This document shows, one piece after another, positions 33,747-45,290 of a stretch of DNA of 64,000 nucleotides (position 1 is the first letter of the stretch; every line of letters begins with the position of its first letter). Under the pieces are notes generated by a model. That model did not search any database. It worked only from the letters and a program-made list of their open reading frames with translations, and had not been told where the DNA came from. Source of the DNA: Diphasiastrum complanatum (taxonomy: Eukaryota > Streptophyta > Lycopodiopsida > Lycopodiales > Lycopodiaceae); contig CM055102.1 of assembly GCA_029204225.1 (NCBI GenBank), positions 62,045,168-62,109,167 on the forward strand. The letters are read 5' to 3'. The position numbers and the translations under genes are program-made.

Positions 33747-35630
33747 GAGGGCATGTGAAATTGTCCATTTTTCTTTGAAAACCATTCCAAAAATAGCTTT
33801 GCGTTGTGAATTGTATACCATCCACATCTAAAGGAGTCGGTTTGTTGTGGTGACTGCACAATTAGTCCAAGCACATGTGAGTGATTCACGCAAGCAAACA
33901 AAATGACCATGCAATGCCAATAAACCTACGAGTGCGGGTTTTATCTGCGCAAGAAAAACTGAATTGCGAGACTGGAATCTTGTAAACAAGCAACACGCAC
34001 TTACATTATGACTACATACAACCTGAGCATCAATGACCTCAACAAATGGATTTGATGTCACGTCCACTTGGAATAGCTTGACAACGTCATTCACAATCTT
34101 GTAAAATTCATAAACAGATTAGGAGAAATGACTCATTAGTTGCATGTGGCATACAATAAGATGGAGGCACGTAAAATTTATTTGTCAAAATCTCGGTTGG
34201 TCAGATGTCATTGAGTTGAGTTTCAAGCAAATCCATCTGTAAGATCCCTCGTTACTGACACTTGCGCTTGAAAGACCCAGGCTCCAATGGTCACTGAAAT
34301 TGAAGTACACATTGCACATTTAGGTTCTAGTGCACATAAAAGGTTGGCCATAGAAGTGACAAACTTGTAACGCTAGTCATTACTTACTGCAAACAATATG
34401 GGAGGATTATAAGTTTTTTCTTTGAAATGTCCTTTGCAATATACTTCCTGGCTTGTAAGTAGTTCCTGTCCTCCACGTGCTTGGAAAAAAAGTTGGACAT
34501 CACACAAACTACATCGTTCCCACGATCCAAAGTTGTCCATTGCCAGTAAATCAATCCTGCCTCAACTATTGGATCTGACAAGTGAGATGTCTTGTCTTTT
34601 AGTGTCGCACAACAAAGTTCAAGAAAATCTATTTTGTGAGGATGCCCGGTATCGAGAATGTGAACTTGTTGCCAAGTGCTTCTATCTGTTGAGAGATGTA
34701 GTTTTCATATTTGCAACGCTCTAGCCAAGACGTTCGATTTGGAACAGGACTGGAGAGTGCCGAAGTATTGGCTGGTGGAATATCCATGTCAAAACTGAGG
34801 ACAACATTTTTGGTCGTGCTCGCATCAATTATATTTTGTAGTGACCATGTCTTGTGCGCCCTTTGTTGAAAACTTTCATTGTCTTGTACATGCATTCTTT
34901 TCGCTAGATCAACATTCTCTTCCATGAACTCCAACTTAGAAGTATGAGTTCCATGGATCAGATTGTCCACCCCAATGAGATTTGTTTCTACAATCTCGCT
35001 TTCCGTTAGTACATTGTTCTTCTCCATACATTGAAACTCATTTGTGGAGAATGTAGTTGTAACCATCTCCACCCCAATGGAATCATGTTGTATGTTTTGG
35101 TTAGTTGTCATCCCCTGGTTGTCGACTTTGGAACTTTCTCCATGAGTTTCATTGACCTCCCTAGAGATGCATGCCCTCTTGTTAACTTCTGGTTTTCTTG
35201 TTATAGTCGCACTACAATTTTTGCATGTGATCGTGTTTAAGCCCCCAACAAAAATGTTGTACACTCGGCAATGTTCACAAGAAGCCCTATGGATTTTTGG
35301 GGTATGAATCCGTGTTCGTTTCTTGGCCATGGTTCTCGACATGGATCCATCTTCACCAAAAACCAATCCGAGACATCATGGAAGCACTTGTCCACTCCCT
35401 CAATGAAATTGTGCTTCACCATCTCCCCAAAGATTTTTCGCTCCAATGAAGAAGAATCCCGAACTTTGAGATATAACAACAAGTCCAACCCCTTTGGCAC
35501 TGGCAAGATTGTGTCGAACCAATCGTTTTCCACCTTGGGCTTGTTAAGGACACCTATCACCTGACAAAACCAAACTCGAAGATAGTTGGCATAGAATCCG
35601 GCCAACCTCACAATTTTGTGCAGTGATCCC
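33747..35630 (-). CDS. Intron-containing Ulp1/C48-like protease gene (possibly broken)
   Basis: Minus-strand exons. N-terminal frames from about 35630 (KIVRLAGFYANYLRVWFC, CFHDVSDWFLVKMDP) shift frame near 35340 and continue with two CxxC pairs (CEHC, CKNC). After another frame change or intron near 34625 come LSDPIVEAGLIYWQW and LIILPYCL, ending at donor GTAAGT near 34385. The next exon follows acceptor ATTTCAG near 34290 and starts SDHWSLGLS, the expected HW pair. A later exon near 34110-34035 ends VEVIDAQ. Exon 33853-33747 follows a TGCAG acceptor and reads SPQQTDSFRCGWYTIHNAKL, the Q and catalytic C of C48 proteases, with donor GTATAT. The aspartate between H and C is not seen. It parallels the exons at 24449-25620. 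Confidence 0.6.
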
Positions 35631-35747
35631 CTTCACTCCTCATAAAAACTGAAAAGGATACCAGCTTGCCCTTCCAATACTAGCTTTTTGCACCAAAACC
35701 TGCTAAAACTGGATTAGATTCAAACATAGATCAATGGCCTTGTACTT

Positions 35748-35760
35748 GGCTCTGATACCA
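35748..35760 (-). other. tRNA-iMet primer site on the outer side of an LTR
   Basis: On the minus strand TGGTATCAGAGCC directly follows the LTR end ACTTTTCACA. The neighbouring copia coding region lies on the opposite side of this LTR, so this primer site belongs to a different internal region. Confidence 0.88.
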
Positions 35761-36451
35761 TGTGAAAAGTACAGTAGTAAGGACCATAAATGGATCTTTG
35801 AATGATCCACAAGGTGATTGTATGCTTGTTAAACAATCTATCAGAAATTAGTCATCAGAAAACAAGATCTAGTTTAGCAGCTTGATAGGAAACAAGTAGA
35901 GACAATCAAAGCATTGATCAAATAGTCTAATCCAACTCGACACATGTGGAAATAAGGCTGTAGTACGGCCTGTAGACAGTGTTTACAAAGTGCCAAAGCT
36001 GGGTTTCATTGGAAAAATAGAGTAATCACCATACAATGAGAGGAAACTCGAGTTTCTCCTTGAGGCTCCAAAAAGTTTCTATCTTCTCACTATGGAGAAT
36101 GGAAATACATAGTAAAACACACTTCCTTTGCAAAGTTAGGTGAAAATCCAGCATGTAATAAGGAAGTAGACTCCACTTTCTTGCCCTAATGTGAAAACCC
36201 TAGCCTAGATCCAAGAGTCATGCTTGGTAGGTGCATGGTAGGTACAAATCTCATCATAAATCATGGTCTAGATCCTACAAAGTAGGAATCACTACCAAAT
36301 AGACACAACCACCCCTCTTGACTTGTGGTAACCTACTTTAGGTGTGTATGTACAAGTGGCACTTTGGCCATTCAAGTAACCAACAAACAATATTGACAAA
36401 ATGTACAATATTCTACATGGCTAGATTTGCCAATGTAGGCAATTTTTCACA
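35761..36451 (-). repeat. Copia LTR shared between two internal regions
   Basis: 691 bases; minus-strand ends TGTGAAAAATTGCC and ACTTTTCACA. On its 5' side (36452 upward) is a polypurine tract, GAGGAGGAG on the minus strand, as for a 3' LTR. On its 3' side is a primer site, as for a 5' LTR. The sequence from about 36066 to 36451 is repeated at 40335-40716. Confidence 0.88.
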
Positions 36452-39400
36452 CTCCTCCTCAAATCTAGCCTTGGAGATCACAATGCTTTTATCAATAACT
36501 CCAATTGAAGATCTAAGCTTGACAAATGAATCTTTAGGTAAATGTTTAGTAAAAAAATCAGCCAAGCAACTTGATGATGGCACGTGTTGGAGCTTGATCT
36601 CTTTAGCTTGCACTTTTTCCCTCACCAAATGATGAGCAATTTCGATGTGTTTGCTCCTTGCATGGAATGTAGGATTAGTTGCAAGTGATTGGGCTGATTG
36701 GTTGTCACAATAGATGATAGGGATCTCCTCCTCCATGACATGAAGCTCCACCAATAGCCTTTTGAGCCACAAGACCTCCTTGCATGTTGATGTCAAGGCC
36801 TTGTATTCGAATTCTGTGGAAGATAGGGAGATGGTATCTTGCTTTTTGGAAAGCCATGATACTACTCCATCACATAGAAAGGTGGCAAAGGCACTTGTTG
36901 ATCTTCTATCCACTTTGTCACCTGCAAAATCCGAGTCACTATAGGCTCTTAAGCCAAGATTAGTTCCTCTATACAAAATACCAAAATTCTTAGTGAATGA
37001 AATGTATCTAAGAACTCTTTTGGCCATCTTCCAATGTGAAACTAGAGGACTTTGCATGAATTGGCTTAACTTTCCAACACTATAACTAAGATCAGGTCTA
37101 GTTATAGTTAAATAGATCAAGGAGCCAATAAGCCTTCTATATAATGTGATGTCCTCAAAGGATGCTTCATCACAACCAATAGATGCTTTTACATGTTGCT
37201 CCATTGGTGTCTCAATGCCTTTACAATTCTTCATTCCAAATCTATCTAGGATGGATGTAGCATATTTAGATTGACAAATGAAGCTAAAATCACATCCTCT
37301 AATAACCTCTATTTCAAGAATGAAGCTCAATAGGCCGAGATCTACCATCTTAAACTCTTTTGCTAAAGCAATTTTTACATCTCTAATTCCATCTAGATCA
37401 TTACCACTCAAGATAATGTCATCTACATACAAAACAAGAATAATGATCATGCCATCATGAAAACTTATATACAATGATGGATCATAGGCACTCATTACAA
37501 AATTGATGGAAATGAGAAAAGATTTTAGCCTAGAGTACCATGCTCTAGGTGCTTGCTTGAGCCCATAAAGGCTCTTCTTCAAAAAACACACCTTTCCTTC
37601 ATGTTTTGCCTTGATGAAGCCCTCGGGTTGCCTCATGTAGATCTCTTCCTCCAAATAACCATTGAGGAATGCATTTGTGAAGTCAAGTTGGAATAGCTCC
37701 CAATTGAAGGTTGTAGCAAGACTAATGATCAACCTGATAGTAACAAGCTTAGCCACAGGAGCAAAAGTCTCATCATAGTCAATGCCTTTGGTTTGTAAAA
37801 AACCTTTGGCAACAAGCCTAGCTTTATGCTTGCTTATTGATCCATCTTGATTATACTTCAATCTAAACACCCACTTGCAATCAAGAGGTTTCTTCCCTTG
37901 AGAAAGATCCACAAGATCCCAAGTATGATTCTCATTAAGAGCATCATACTCTACTTGCATAGCATCCATCCAACTTTTAGACTTACAATCATCTTCATAG
38001 CATGTTGGCTCATCTAACATTGAAGTAAGAAAGGTGTAAGATGTGAAAGATGATGAGCCTTCCCTTTGATCACCTTGACCATCATAGGTGAGCCTCAATG
38101 GCTCGGATCTTGCCCTTGTAGATCTTCTTGGAGTTCTTGGAGTTCTTGGATTTCTTGCATCTTGAGGTGGATCCTCAAGTTATTCTTCACTTGGAAGCTC
38201 CTCCTCTATCCTAGCATGATCCTTGGAATCAAGATGATTAGTAGCATTATCATCCAAATCACAAGAATGTCCTTCATAAAAAATAACATCCCTACTCACT
38301 ATCACCTTGCTAGTGATGGGATTGAAGACTCTATAACCTTTGCTATTCTCACCATATCCCACAAAGATGCCTTTGATGGATGTTGCATCATCCTTCCTTC
38401 TCTTATCCAAGGATTGGTGTACATAGCAAGTGGATCCAAAAACTTTGAGATCTTTGAGATTGGGCTTCTCTCCAAATAGAGCTTCAAATGGTGTGATTCC
38501 TCCAATGGCTTGGTTTGGCAATCTATTGCACAAATAGTTAGCACAAGTTATTGCTTCACCCCAAAATGGTTTGGATAGAGAAGCATCTAGCCTTAAGGCC
38601 TTAGCACACTCACAAAGAGATCTATTTCTTCTCTCACTCACTCCATTTTGTTGAGGGGTGTATGGACATGACAACTCCCTCTTTATGCCATTAGAACTAC
38701 AAAAGTCAATCAACTTATTGGAGATATATTCACCTCCATTATCACTCCTTAATACCTTAATCTTGGTACTAAGTTGATTTTCTACCAAAGTCTTGAACTT
38801 TACAAAAGAATCAAACACCATTGATTTGCTAGACAAGAGGTACATCCAACAAAATCTAGAATAGTCATCAATGAAGATTACATAGTACTTGGCACCACCA
38901 TTAGACTCATGTGAAAAACTATGAACATCCGAATGGATGAGTTCAAGAGGAGAGTTTGATCTTGATGTAGATCTTGAGAAGGGTAGCTTGTGAGCCTTTG
39001 AGAGGCTGCATGCTTCACATCTCTTCCCACACTTTGACAAATGCTTGGGGAGTCCAACTGCAAGCTCCTTTGTAGCCATAGATTCCATGGCTTTGTAGTT
39101 GGGGTGGCCCAACCTTTTGTGCCACAGTTCCACCTTTGATAGCTCCACCTTTTCCAAGTTAACACTCTCCACTGCAATATTAGCATCAAGCTTAAACAAT
39201 CTACCTTGCTTAAAGCCTTTGGCTATAATTCATCATTTCTAAGGATGGAACAAACTCCATCCTTAAATTGTACATCTAGGCCATTATCCATTAACTGGCC
39301 AACACTAAGCAAATTCTTGGTTAACTTAGGAACATAAAGAACATTATCTAGATTCATCCTTTTGGATGATCCCACATACAAGGGAATTGTTCCTATTCCA

Positions 39401-40337
39401 CTTATCTTACATTCTTGACTACTTGCAGTATAGATTGATCTATGTAAGTCATTGTAAGAAAGTAAGGTGGAGAATATGTCCTTTTGATATGTCATGTGGG
39501 AACTTGCCCCACTATCAATCCACCAAGAATCATTGGTGTTGCTCTTGGATGATGGTGGTTTGTTGGAAACCATCAAGGATGACTCTTCATCCTCCTCTTC
39601 CTCCTGATGTGCAATGTTGCTTTGTTTGCTCTCTTGTGCCTTCTTTTTCTTGAGACATTCTAATGCAAAATGTCCTTTCTTTCCACAGAAAAAACATTTG
39701 TACTTGGACTTGTCTTTGATCTTGCCCTTTGAGCTTGAAGCCTCATCCTCCTCCTTGGTCTCCTTGAAGTGCTTCTTCTTGCCATTGGTCTTCTTCTTGC
39801 TTTTGAATGAGAAATTAGCTTTCTCATCACCATCCTGCAGAGAAATAGCATTCATTCTTGCATTGGTATGCAACATCCTACACTCTTCAGCTACTAATAC
39901 ACTGTGTAGCTATCTTGAATCTTCTCTCCAATGAAAGCTAACTCCCTATTAAGAGACTTGATTCTTAGCACATAATCTTGTGCATTCTCATCACTCCTCT
40001 TCATGCTTTGTAGAATCTGATTCCTAAGCATGAGAACTCTCGAAGTGTTACTAGACTCATAGATAGATTTTAAAGATTCCCAAGCCTCTTCAGCACTCTT
40101 CCATGATGATATTTCCCTTAAAAGATCATTGCTTACATTCATCTTAATACAGTGAAGTGCAAGCCTAGACCTCTTCTTGTATCTCACTAATTCCTGTGCA
40201 CCTAGAGGTTCATCTTCATCATCTATTAGAAACTCATAAAGATCCTGGAGCACCATTAGTGACTCCATCCTCACTTTCCAAATAGCATAATTGGTAGAAT
40301 TTAACCTCTCACTAGCTTCTAGAAGGTAGGCTCCCAA
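36413..40337 (-). pseudogene. Ty1/copia gag-pol, nearly full length with frameshifts
   Basis: Four minus-strand frames cover the polyprotein. 40337-39894 is gag (YAIWKVRMESL; the true ATG is missing and the frame opens at a TTG beside the LTR junction). 39876-39223 carries the zinc knuckle CFFCGKKGHFALEC and protease WWIDSGASSHMT. 39199-38180 is integrase, with H/C zinc residues, HSDVHS, RSDNGGEY and SERRNR. 38098-36413 is RT with LYVDD, then RNase H (SDSDFAG, SSTEFEY where STEAEY is usual, YCDNQSA). Frameshifts or stops separate the frames near 39885, 39210 and 38140. All domains are present in the copia order. It resembles the truncated copy at 12150-15685. Confidence 0.93.
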
Positions 40338-40716
40338 AAAGTTTCTATCTTCTCACTATGAAGAATGGAAATACATAGTAAAACACACTTTCTTTGCAAA
40401 GTTAGGTGAAAATCCAACATGTAATAAGGAAGTAGACTCCACTTTCTTGCCCTAATATGAAAACCCTAGCCTAGATCCAAGAGTCATGCTTGGTAGGTGC
40501 ATGGTAGGTACAAATCTCATCATAAATCATGGTCTAGATCCTACAAAGTAGGAATCACTACCAAATAGACACAACCACCCCTCTTGACTCGTGGTAACCT
40601 ACTTTAGGTGTGTATGTACAAGTGGCACTTTGGCCATTCAAGTAACCAACAAACAATATTGACAAAATGTACAATATTCTACATGGCTAGATTTGCCAAT
40701 GTAGGCAATTTTTCAC
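40335..40716 (-). repeat. Truncated 5' LTR fused to gag
   Basis: 382 bases matching the LTR at 36066-36451 with a few substitutions (for example ACTTTCTTTG versus ACTTCCTTTG). The outer end (TGTGAAAAATTGCC on the minus strand) is intact. The inner end, the primer site, leader and gag ATG are gone. AGGCTCC is present both in the gag edge and at the matching place in the full LTR, so the deletion likely used this 7-base homology. Confidence 0.9.
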
Positions 40717-42450
40717 AGATGGTTACAAAACCGAAAGTGAATTTTTTAGAAACTTGATCAAACATGATCTAAAAACGTGCGCAAGATATTATATCATGAA
40801 AATGAATGCACTTCACACATTGATTTAAAAAAACAAATACATTGAAAAATATTCAGAATTATTTTTTTGTTACTGAATTTAAAAAATCGTGGCAGTCAAT
40901 ATGAACATGGATTATCCAGTTCTAGACTTTTGGATCTTTAAACAGCCTGAAAATAATTTGGCAACACTTAATAATTCATGCTGGCACAACATGTTCACAT
41001 ACTATGAACTTGAACAAGTAATGCGACAATAAAATATAGAATTCATACATGTTTTAAACAGAATTAGAGAAACCACGCACACATCTATAGATATTGATTG
41101 GTTAAATGAACATTGTTATAAAACACCACCCTTTGTGCCCAATTAATCGTATCTATTTTACACAAACAAAGATATACAGCAAGACAACAATCAGATCTAT
41201 CATACAATCACAACTATAGAATTCTGTCTATAGGCGATTGACATTCTTAATCCTAGTTGCAATGCTACAATGATAATACCAAAAGTACCATCAGCAACAC
41301 TATCATTAGCAAAAATAATTTATGTGAAACAAGGCATGTTAGAAGAACTTTGTGCAACAAACATAGATATTGAAGATGGACTTGTTAATGGAGTAGACGA
41401 CATTTTCCAACCTAGAACCATGACCTCTATAGATACATTATATGTATAGAATTCGAGGATTGTAAAATAGGTAGAAAAGCTTGACAAAATCACCAATACA
41501 TGTACAAAACCCATAATATAAATCAAACATGAACTCCAATACATCGAATCACAAAAGAATTTCAAGTTGTCATTCTATTTTTAATAAGGTTACAAGAAAA
41601 CAATTCTCAATCAGAATAGCAATATCGATTTCATGGTCTAACTGAACTAGCATTCAATCCGAAACATGTTTCAAAACATGGTTTGATGTATACAACAATT
41701 ACACGAGTTAAAAAACCTAAAAATTTATACATCACATCACCATTAACTTCAGAACACTTCAAAATTGATCCATCTGTACAAAAAGAAATGACACGACTAA
41801 GCACAACCGTGAAATGGGCGTTTCATATTTCCAACATGTATACCTACACAAAAACGCGTCTCATTATTCAATCACTAAACACTAGATCATTATCTAAATC
41901 AAACATAATATTGTAAATGATCATAACCTTACAAGAAACCCAGATAGATTATCACAAATCTTACTTTCCGACAACCTTCGAAGCCATTGACAATTATGTC
42001 TTTGCAGGATCAACAATATTGTATCGTAAAACTCAACATCTTGAACATGTTCAATTATATAATACATTGCATAATGAAATTATTCATATTGCATTTACTC
42101 ATATAGCCTACAATCTATATATTATTGCGAGATACAGACAACCAAATTCTACTATTTCCATGTTTATTGGACAACTAAACATAATACTTAACAACATTCT
42201 CAAAATCGCACCCACTATTATACTACGCGAAATAAATATTAATACATTAAACATAAACAAGAATTTTCAAAAACTTCAATCAGTTATGCGTGAACATAAT
42301 ATACAACTATCTTTCAACAAGTAACAACTATATATGACACACAATTAGATCATGTATGGACAAACATAAAAAGTCCCAAAAATTTATCTGGAACTACGTA
42401 CACTTTTTGGTCAGATCATTCACCAATATATTACATGTGTGAATAAAAAT
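40717..42450 (+). pseudogene. Helentron relic: Rep scrap, Pif1 helicase end and endonuclease
   Basis: Begins with a Rep piece (LKTCARYY, then NRGSQYEHGL near 40885, an HUH site whose first histidine is tyrosine). It jumps to late Pif1 helicase motifs: WHNMFTYYELEQVMRQ near 40985, LCATNIDIEDGLVNGVDD near 41350, HGLMYTTITRVKKPKNLYI near 41675. It then passes into an endonuclease-exonuclease-phosphatase domain: LQETQIDYHKS near 41929, RYRQPNS near 42130, REININ where GDFNIN is usual, LDHVWTN near 42345 and SDHSPIYYM near 42415. Rep-Pif1-EN is the Helentron architecture. The gap between Rep and late Pif1 is an internal deletion. Stops and the altered catalytic residues make it inactive. Confidence 0.8.
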
Positions 42451-43745
42451 AGCCAAAATTTTTGCGAAGCCTTGAGAAAAATTTCATGAAATTTTCGCGA
42501 AGGCTTCAGTTATATTCACGACAGTGACCCTAAAAAAAAATTGCGAGACTTGAGGGGAAAGGCCAATGTCGCGAATTTTTGGAGACACGAACTTTTGGAG
42601 ACTCGAAATTCGAGTCTCCAAAAATTCGTCTCCAAAAATTGAGTCTCGAAAATTTGGTGTCTCAAAAAATTCGTGTCTTGAAAGTTTCACTGGAGGCTTC
42701 ACAAAAATTTTGCAAAAATCCCGATGCCTTCGCAAAAATACCTCAAAAAAATTTTCAGGAGGGGGAAGCCAGTGTCGCATTATTTTCGAGGTATTTTTGC
42801 ATTTTGAGGGAAATTTCGTGGAGGCTTCAGTTGTTTTCTCGACACTGACCCTCGAAAAAAATGCGACACTTGAGGGAGAGGGCCAATGTCGCAAAAATTT
42901 CGCAAAATTTTCCTAAAGGCTTTGCGAAAATTTCGCGAAAATATTTTCTTGAAATTTTTGCGAAGCCTTCGCGAAAATCGTTTAACGAAGGCTTTTCCAA
43001 TTTTCCTGGAGGTTTTGCAAAACTTTCGCGAAATTGGCCCTTGAAAACAATGCGACACTGGCCTCCTCCCCCTACAGAAATTTTTTTTGAGATATTTTCG
43101 TGAAGGTTTTTGAGAAATTGGCCCTCGAAAAATGTGACATTGACTCTTGAAAAAATGAGACACTTGATGAGGATGGCCAATGTCGCAAAAATTTCGCGAA
43201 ATCGCTCTGAAGGCTTTGCGAAAATCCCTGAAGACTTCTCAAAATGGCCCTCAAAAAATGTGAAGCCTTTGCAAAGGCTTCGAGGGTCAATTTCGAGAAG
43301 CTTCCACAAAAATATCGTGAAGGCTTCACGGATTTCACGAAGGCTTCGCGAAGCGGCCCTCGAAAAATGCGAAGGCTTCGAGGGCCATTTTGATATGTGC
43401 CTCGCAAAAGAAGCCTTTGCAAAAATATTGCAAAGCCTTCACGAAGCGGCCCTCAAAAAATGCGAAGGCTTTGCACTTTTTCGAGGGCCATTTCGAGAAG
43501 GCTTCATGAAAATTTCATGAGGCACACTTCGAAATGGCCCTCAAAAAAATATGAAGGCTTCACATTTTTCGAGAAGGCTTGACGAAGGCTTTTTCGCGAA
43601 GCCTTCGTGAAGCGGCCCTCAAAAAATGCGAAGCCTTCGTGAAGGCTTCAAGGCCCAATTTTGAGAAGCCTTTGCGAAAATCCTGCTAAGCTTTCTCGGA
43701 TTTCAAGAAGGCTTCTCGAAATGTCCCTCGAAATTTCGTGAAAGT
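42440..43745. repeat. GAAGGCTTCGCG-rich satellite-like block
   Basis: About 1.3 kb built from short recurring words: GCGAAGGCTTCG (self-complementary core GAAGCCTTC/GAAGGCTTC), GGCCCTCGAAAAATGCGA, CAATGTCGCAAAAATTTCGCGAA and GGAGGCTTC. Several units are in both orientations, giving many potential hairpins. The left edge includes TTCGAGTCTCCAAAAATTCG, related to the minisatellite at 7875-8895. Frames on both strands (FAKIS, KPSR-type repeats) are artefacts of the repeat. Confidence 0.93.
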
Positions 43746-43765
43746 GGGTGGTCGAAGGTGACAGA

Positions 43766-43856
43766 GAATGTGTATGTGTATGTGTGTGTGTGTGTGTTTA
43801 TTTTTATTTAGCAATGTGTGTGCCTGTGTGTTTGTGTGTGTATTCAATGTGTGGGT
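43766..43856. repeat. (GT)n-rich microsatellites
   Basis: Two GT-rich runs, GTGTATGTGTATGTGTG around 43768-43798 and TGTGTGCCTGTGTGTTTGTG around 43815-43840. Confidence 0.9.
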
Positions 43857-43926
43857 TTGAAAAACATTCATCACAAAAACCCAAATTGTTATAAAAAATT
43901 AGAGCAGATAAATCAGAAATCAATAC

Positions 43927-44410
43927 CTAGGCATACACCAGGCTTTCTAACATTGGCTCAAAGTCACTAAGTCTAACAATACTAGCATGTCTCCAAACAT
44001 ATGCCACATTCCTAAGTAAAATATCTACATTTAATAGGAATCGATATTCTCTCGGAATAAAACATCTTCTCCTTTGTTGTTGGAATATGAACTCCGCGTA
44101 AGCTTCTTTCAACTACAAAATGGAGCAGCAAGACGCCTCATCACCGAAACAAAATAACTCCATCAGGTCTCGCACAAAAGTCCTGTGATTTATGTAGATC
44201 TTTGACATCTGCTACAACACCAAGAATGTCAGAAAAAAAATGTACATACAAGAACACATAATCTGAACAACATATGACAACTTTGCATTCGACAATTGCA
44301 AACTATGTACAGTCATATATTTGATATAACAAACAACTCACCAAAAACAACATTACTAACATTACCAATTACCTCCATAGTATCTGGCACCAAGGCAGGA
44401 AGGTCAAAGG
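43927..44410 (-). pseudogene. Unrecognised exons right-adjacent to satellite
   Basis: The minus strand has a possible exon ending DTME near 44375 at a GTAATT donor. After the acceptor GGTGTTGTAG near 44215 comes a frame IYINHRTFVRDLMELF, then after a TAG near 44115, KEAYAEFIFQQQRRRCFIP, finishing near 43927. The TAG may replace a CAG codon. I do not recognise the protein. There is a faint, unproven resemblance to the histone-like pattern at 25790-26080 (F-R-L-E, then LQLKEAY). It lies downstream of the gypsy gag and may be captured or target DNA. Confidence 0.25.
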
Positions 44411-44464
44411 CAACATGAAGTTGAAGCCGGCAGAAAGTTGAAGGTGGCCACACACAAAACAATG

Positions 44465-45240
44465 GGCCAGCTTCTGATTCTGATGAATCGCTGCTTTCAG
44501 ATTCCGAGCTTGAAGAACTGGTACTTGAATCAGAATCTAAATCTTCATCGATGTCACTAGAATCAGTCTTCGACTTTTGAGCTAGTTTCGAGGTCTCAAA
44601 ATTTTCGGCACTAGCTATTACTACTGCTAAGGAGGTCATGTCCCCTTGTCTGCAATACCGATCAATCTTTGGTGGTAAACCAGCCAAAAATCATTCGATC
44701 TGCATATCTATGGGATATACACCGGTTAGTTTTCCTATGAGATTTTTAACCTTTCATGTATATTTGCGATGAGATTCTTTACTCTTCTTCTGAACATTGT
44801 TCAGACGTCCAAGAATTCTAGATTTGTAACCAATCTCTCTGAACTGGTTCATAAATACATCTTTCAGCAAGTACCAGGTTCCTATGCGGCCTGGATTAAC
44901 TTGATTGTACCATATGTGCGTCTGCTTTCTTAGCAGACCAGGGAAAATTCGTAGTTTGTCTACGTCAGTTTCCTCGTTATTCGCATTAGCGATTGACTCA
45001 AATTGTGAGATATAGCTATCTGCATCATCGGAAGAAGTCCCTTTAAAATAATCGTATTTGATTTTAGAGATAGAAGTGAAACGTGCAGTAGGACCCTCCA
45101 TACCGAAGTTAATTAGGAGTTCAAGTAACTGGGCAGTGATTTCGTCTAGATTTCTTCGACTAATATTCTCACTTTGTCTTCAAAAAAATTCCTCTCTAAG
45201 CTTACGGTATTGTTCTAATCTGGATTCTCTATCTGACATA
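44465..45240 (-). pseudogene. Ty3/gypsy gag, truncated
   Basis: The minus strand encodes KIKYDYFKGTSSDDADSYIS, QFESIANANN, then QTHIWYNQV and LLKDVFMNQFREIG, the Retrotrans_gag signature. After a frame break near 44755-44690 it continues as LAGLPPKIDRYCRQ and ends in a serine/acidic run (SSTSSSSSESESSDSSESE). No zinc knuckle, protease or pol follows. It sits in the correct place and strand after the primer site at 45291-45309, so it is the 5' part of the same element. Confidence 0.85.
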
Positions 45241-45290
45241 CACTAGAGATGAAGATGGATTTGTCAGGGTTCTTATAACTTTCCTAAACT

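Noticed and set aside
42484-43582. Many 60-160 codon frames on both strands
   Set aside because: They are shadows of the GAAGGCTTCGCG satellite.
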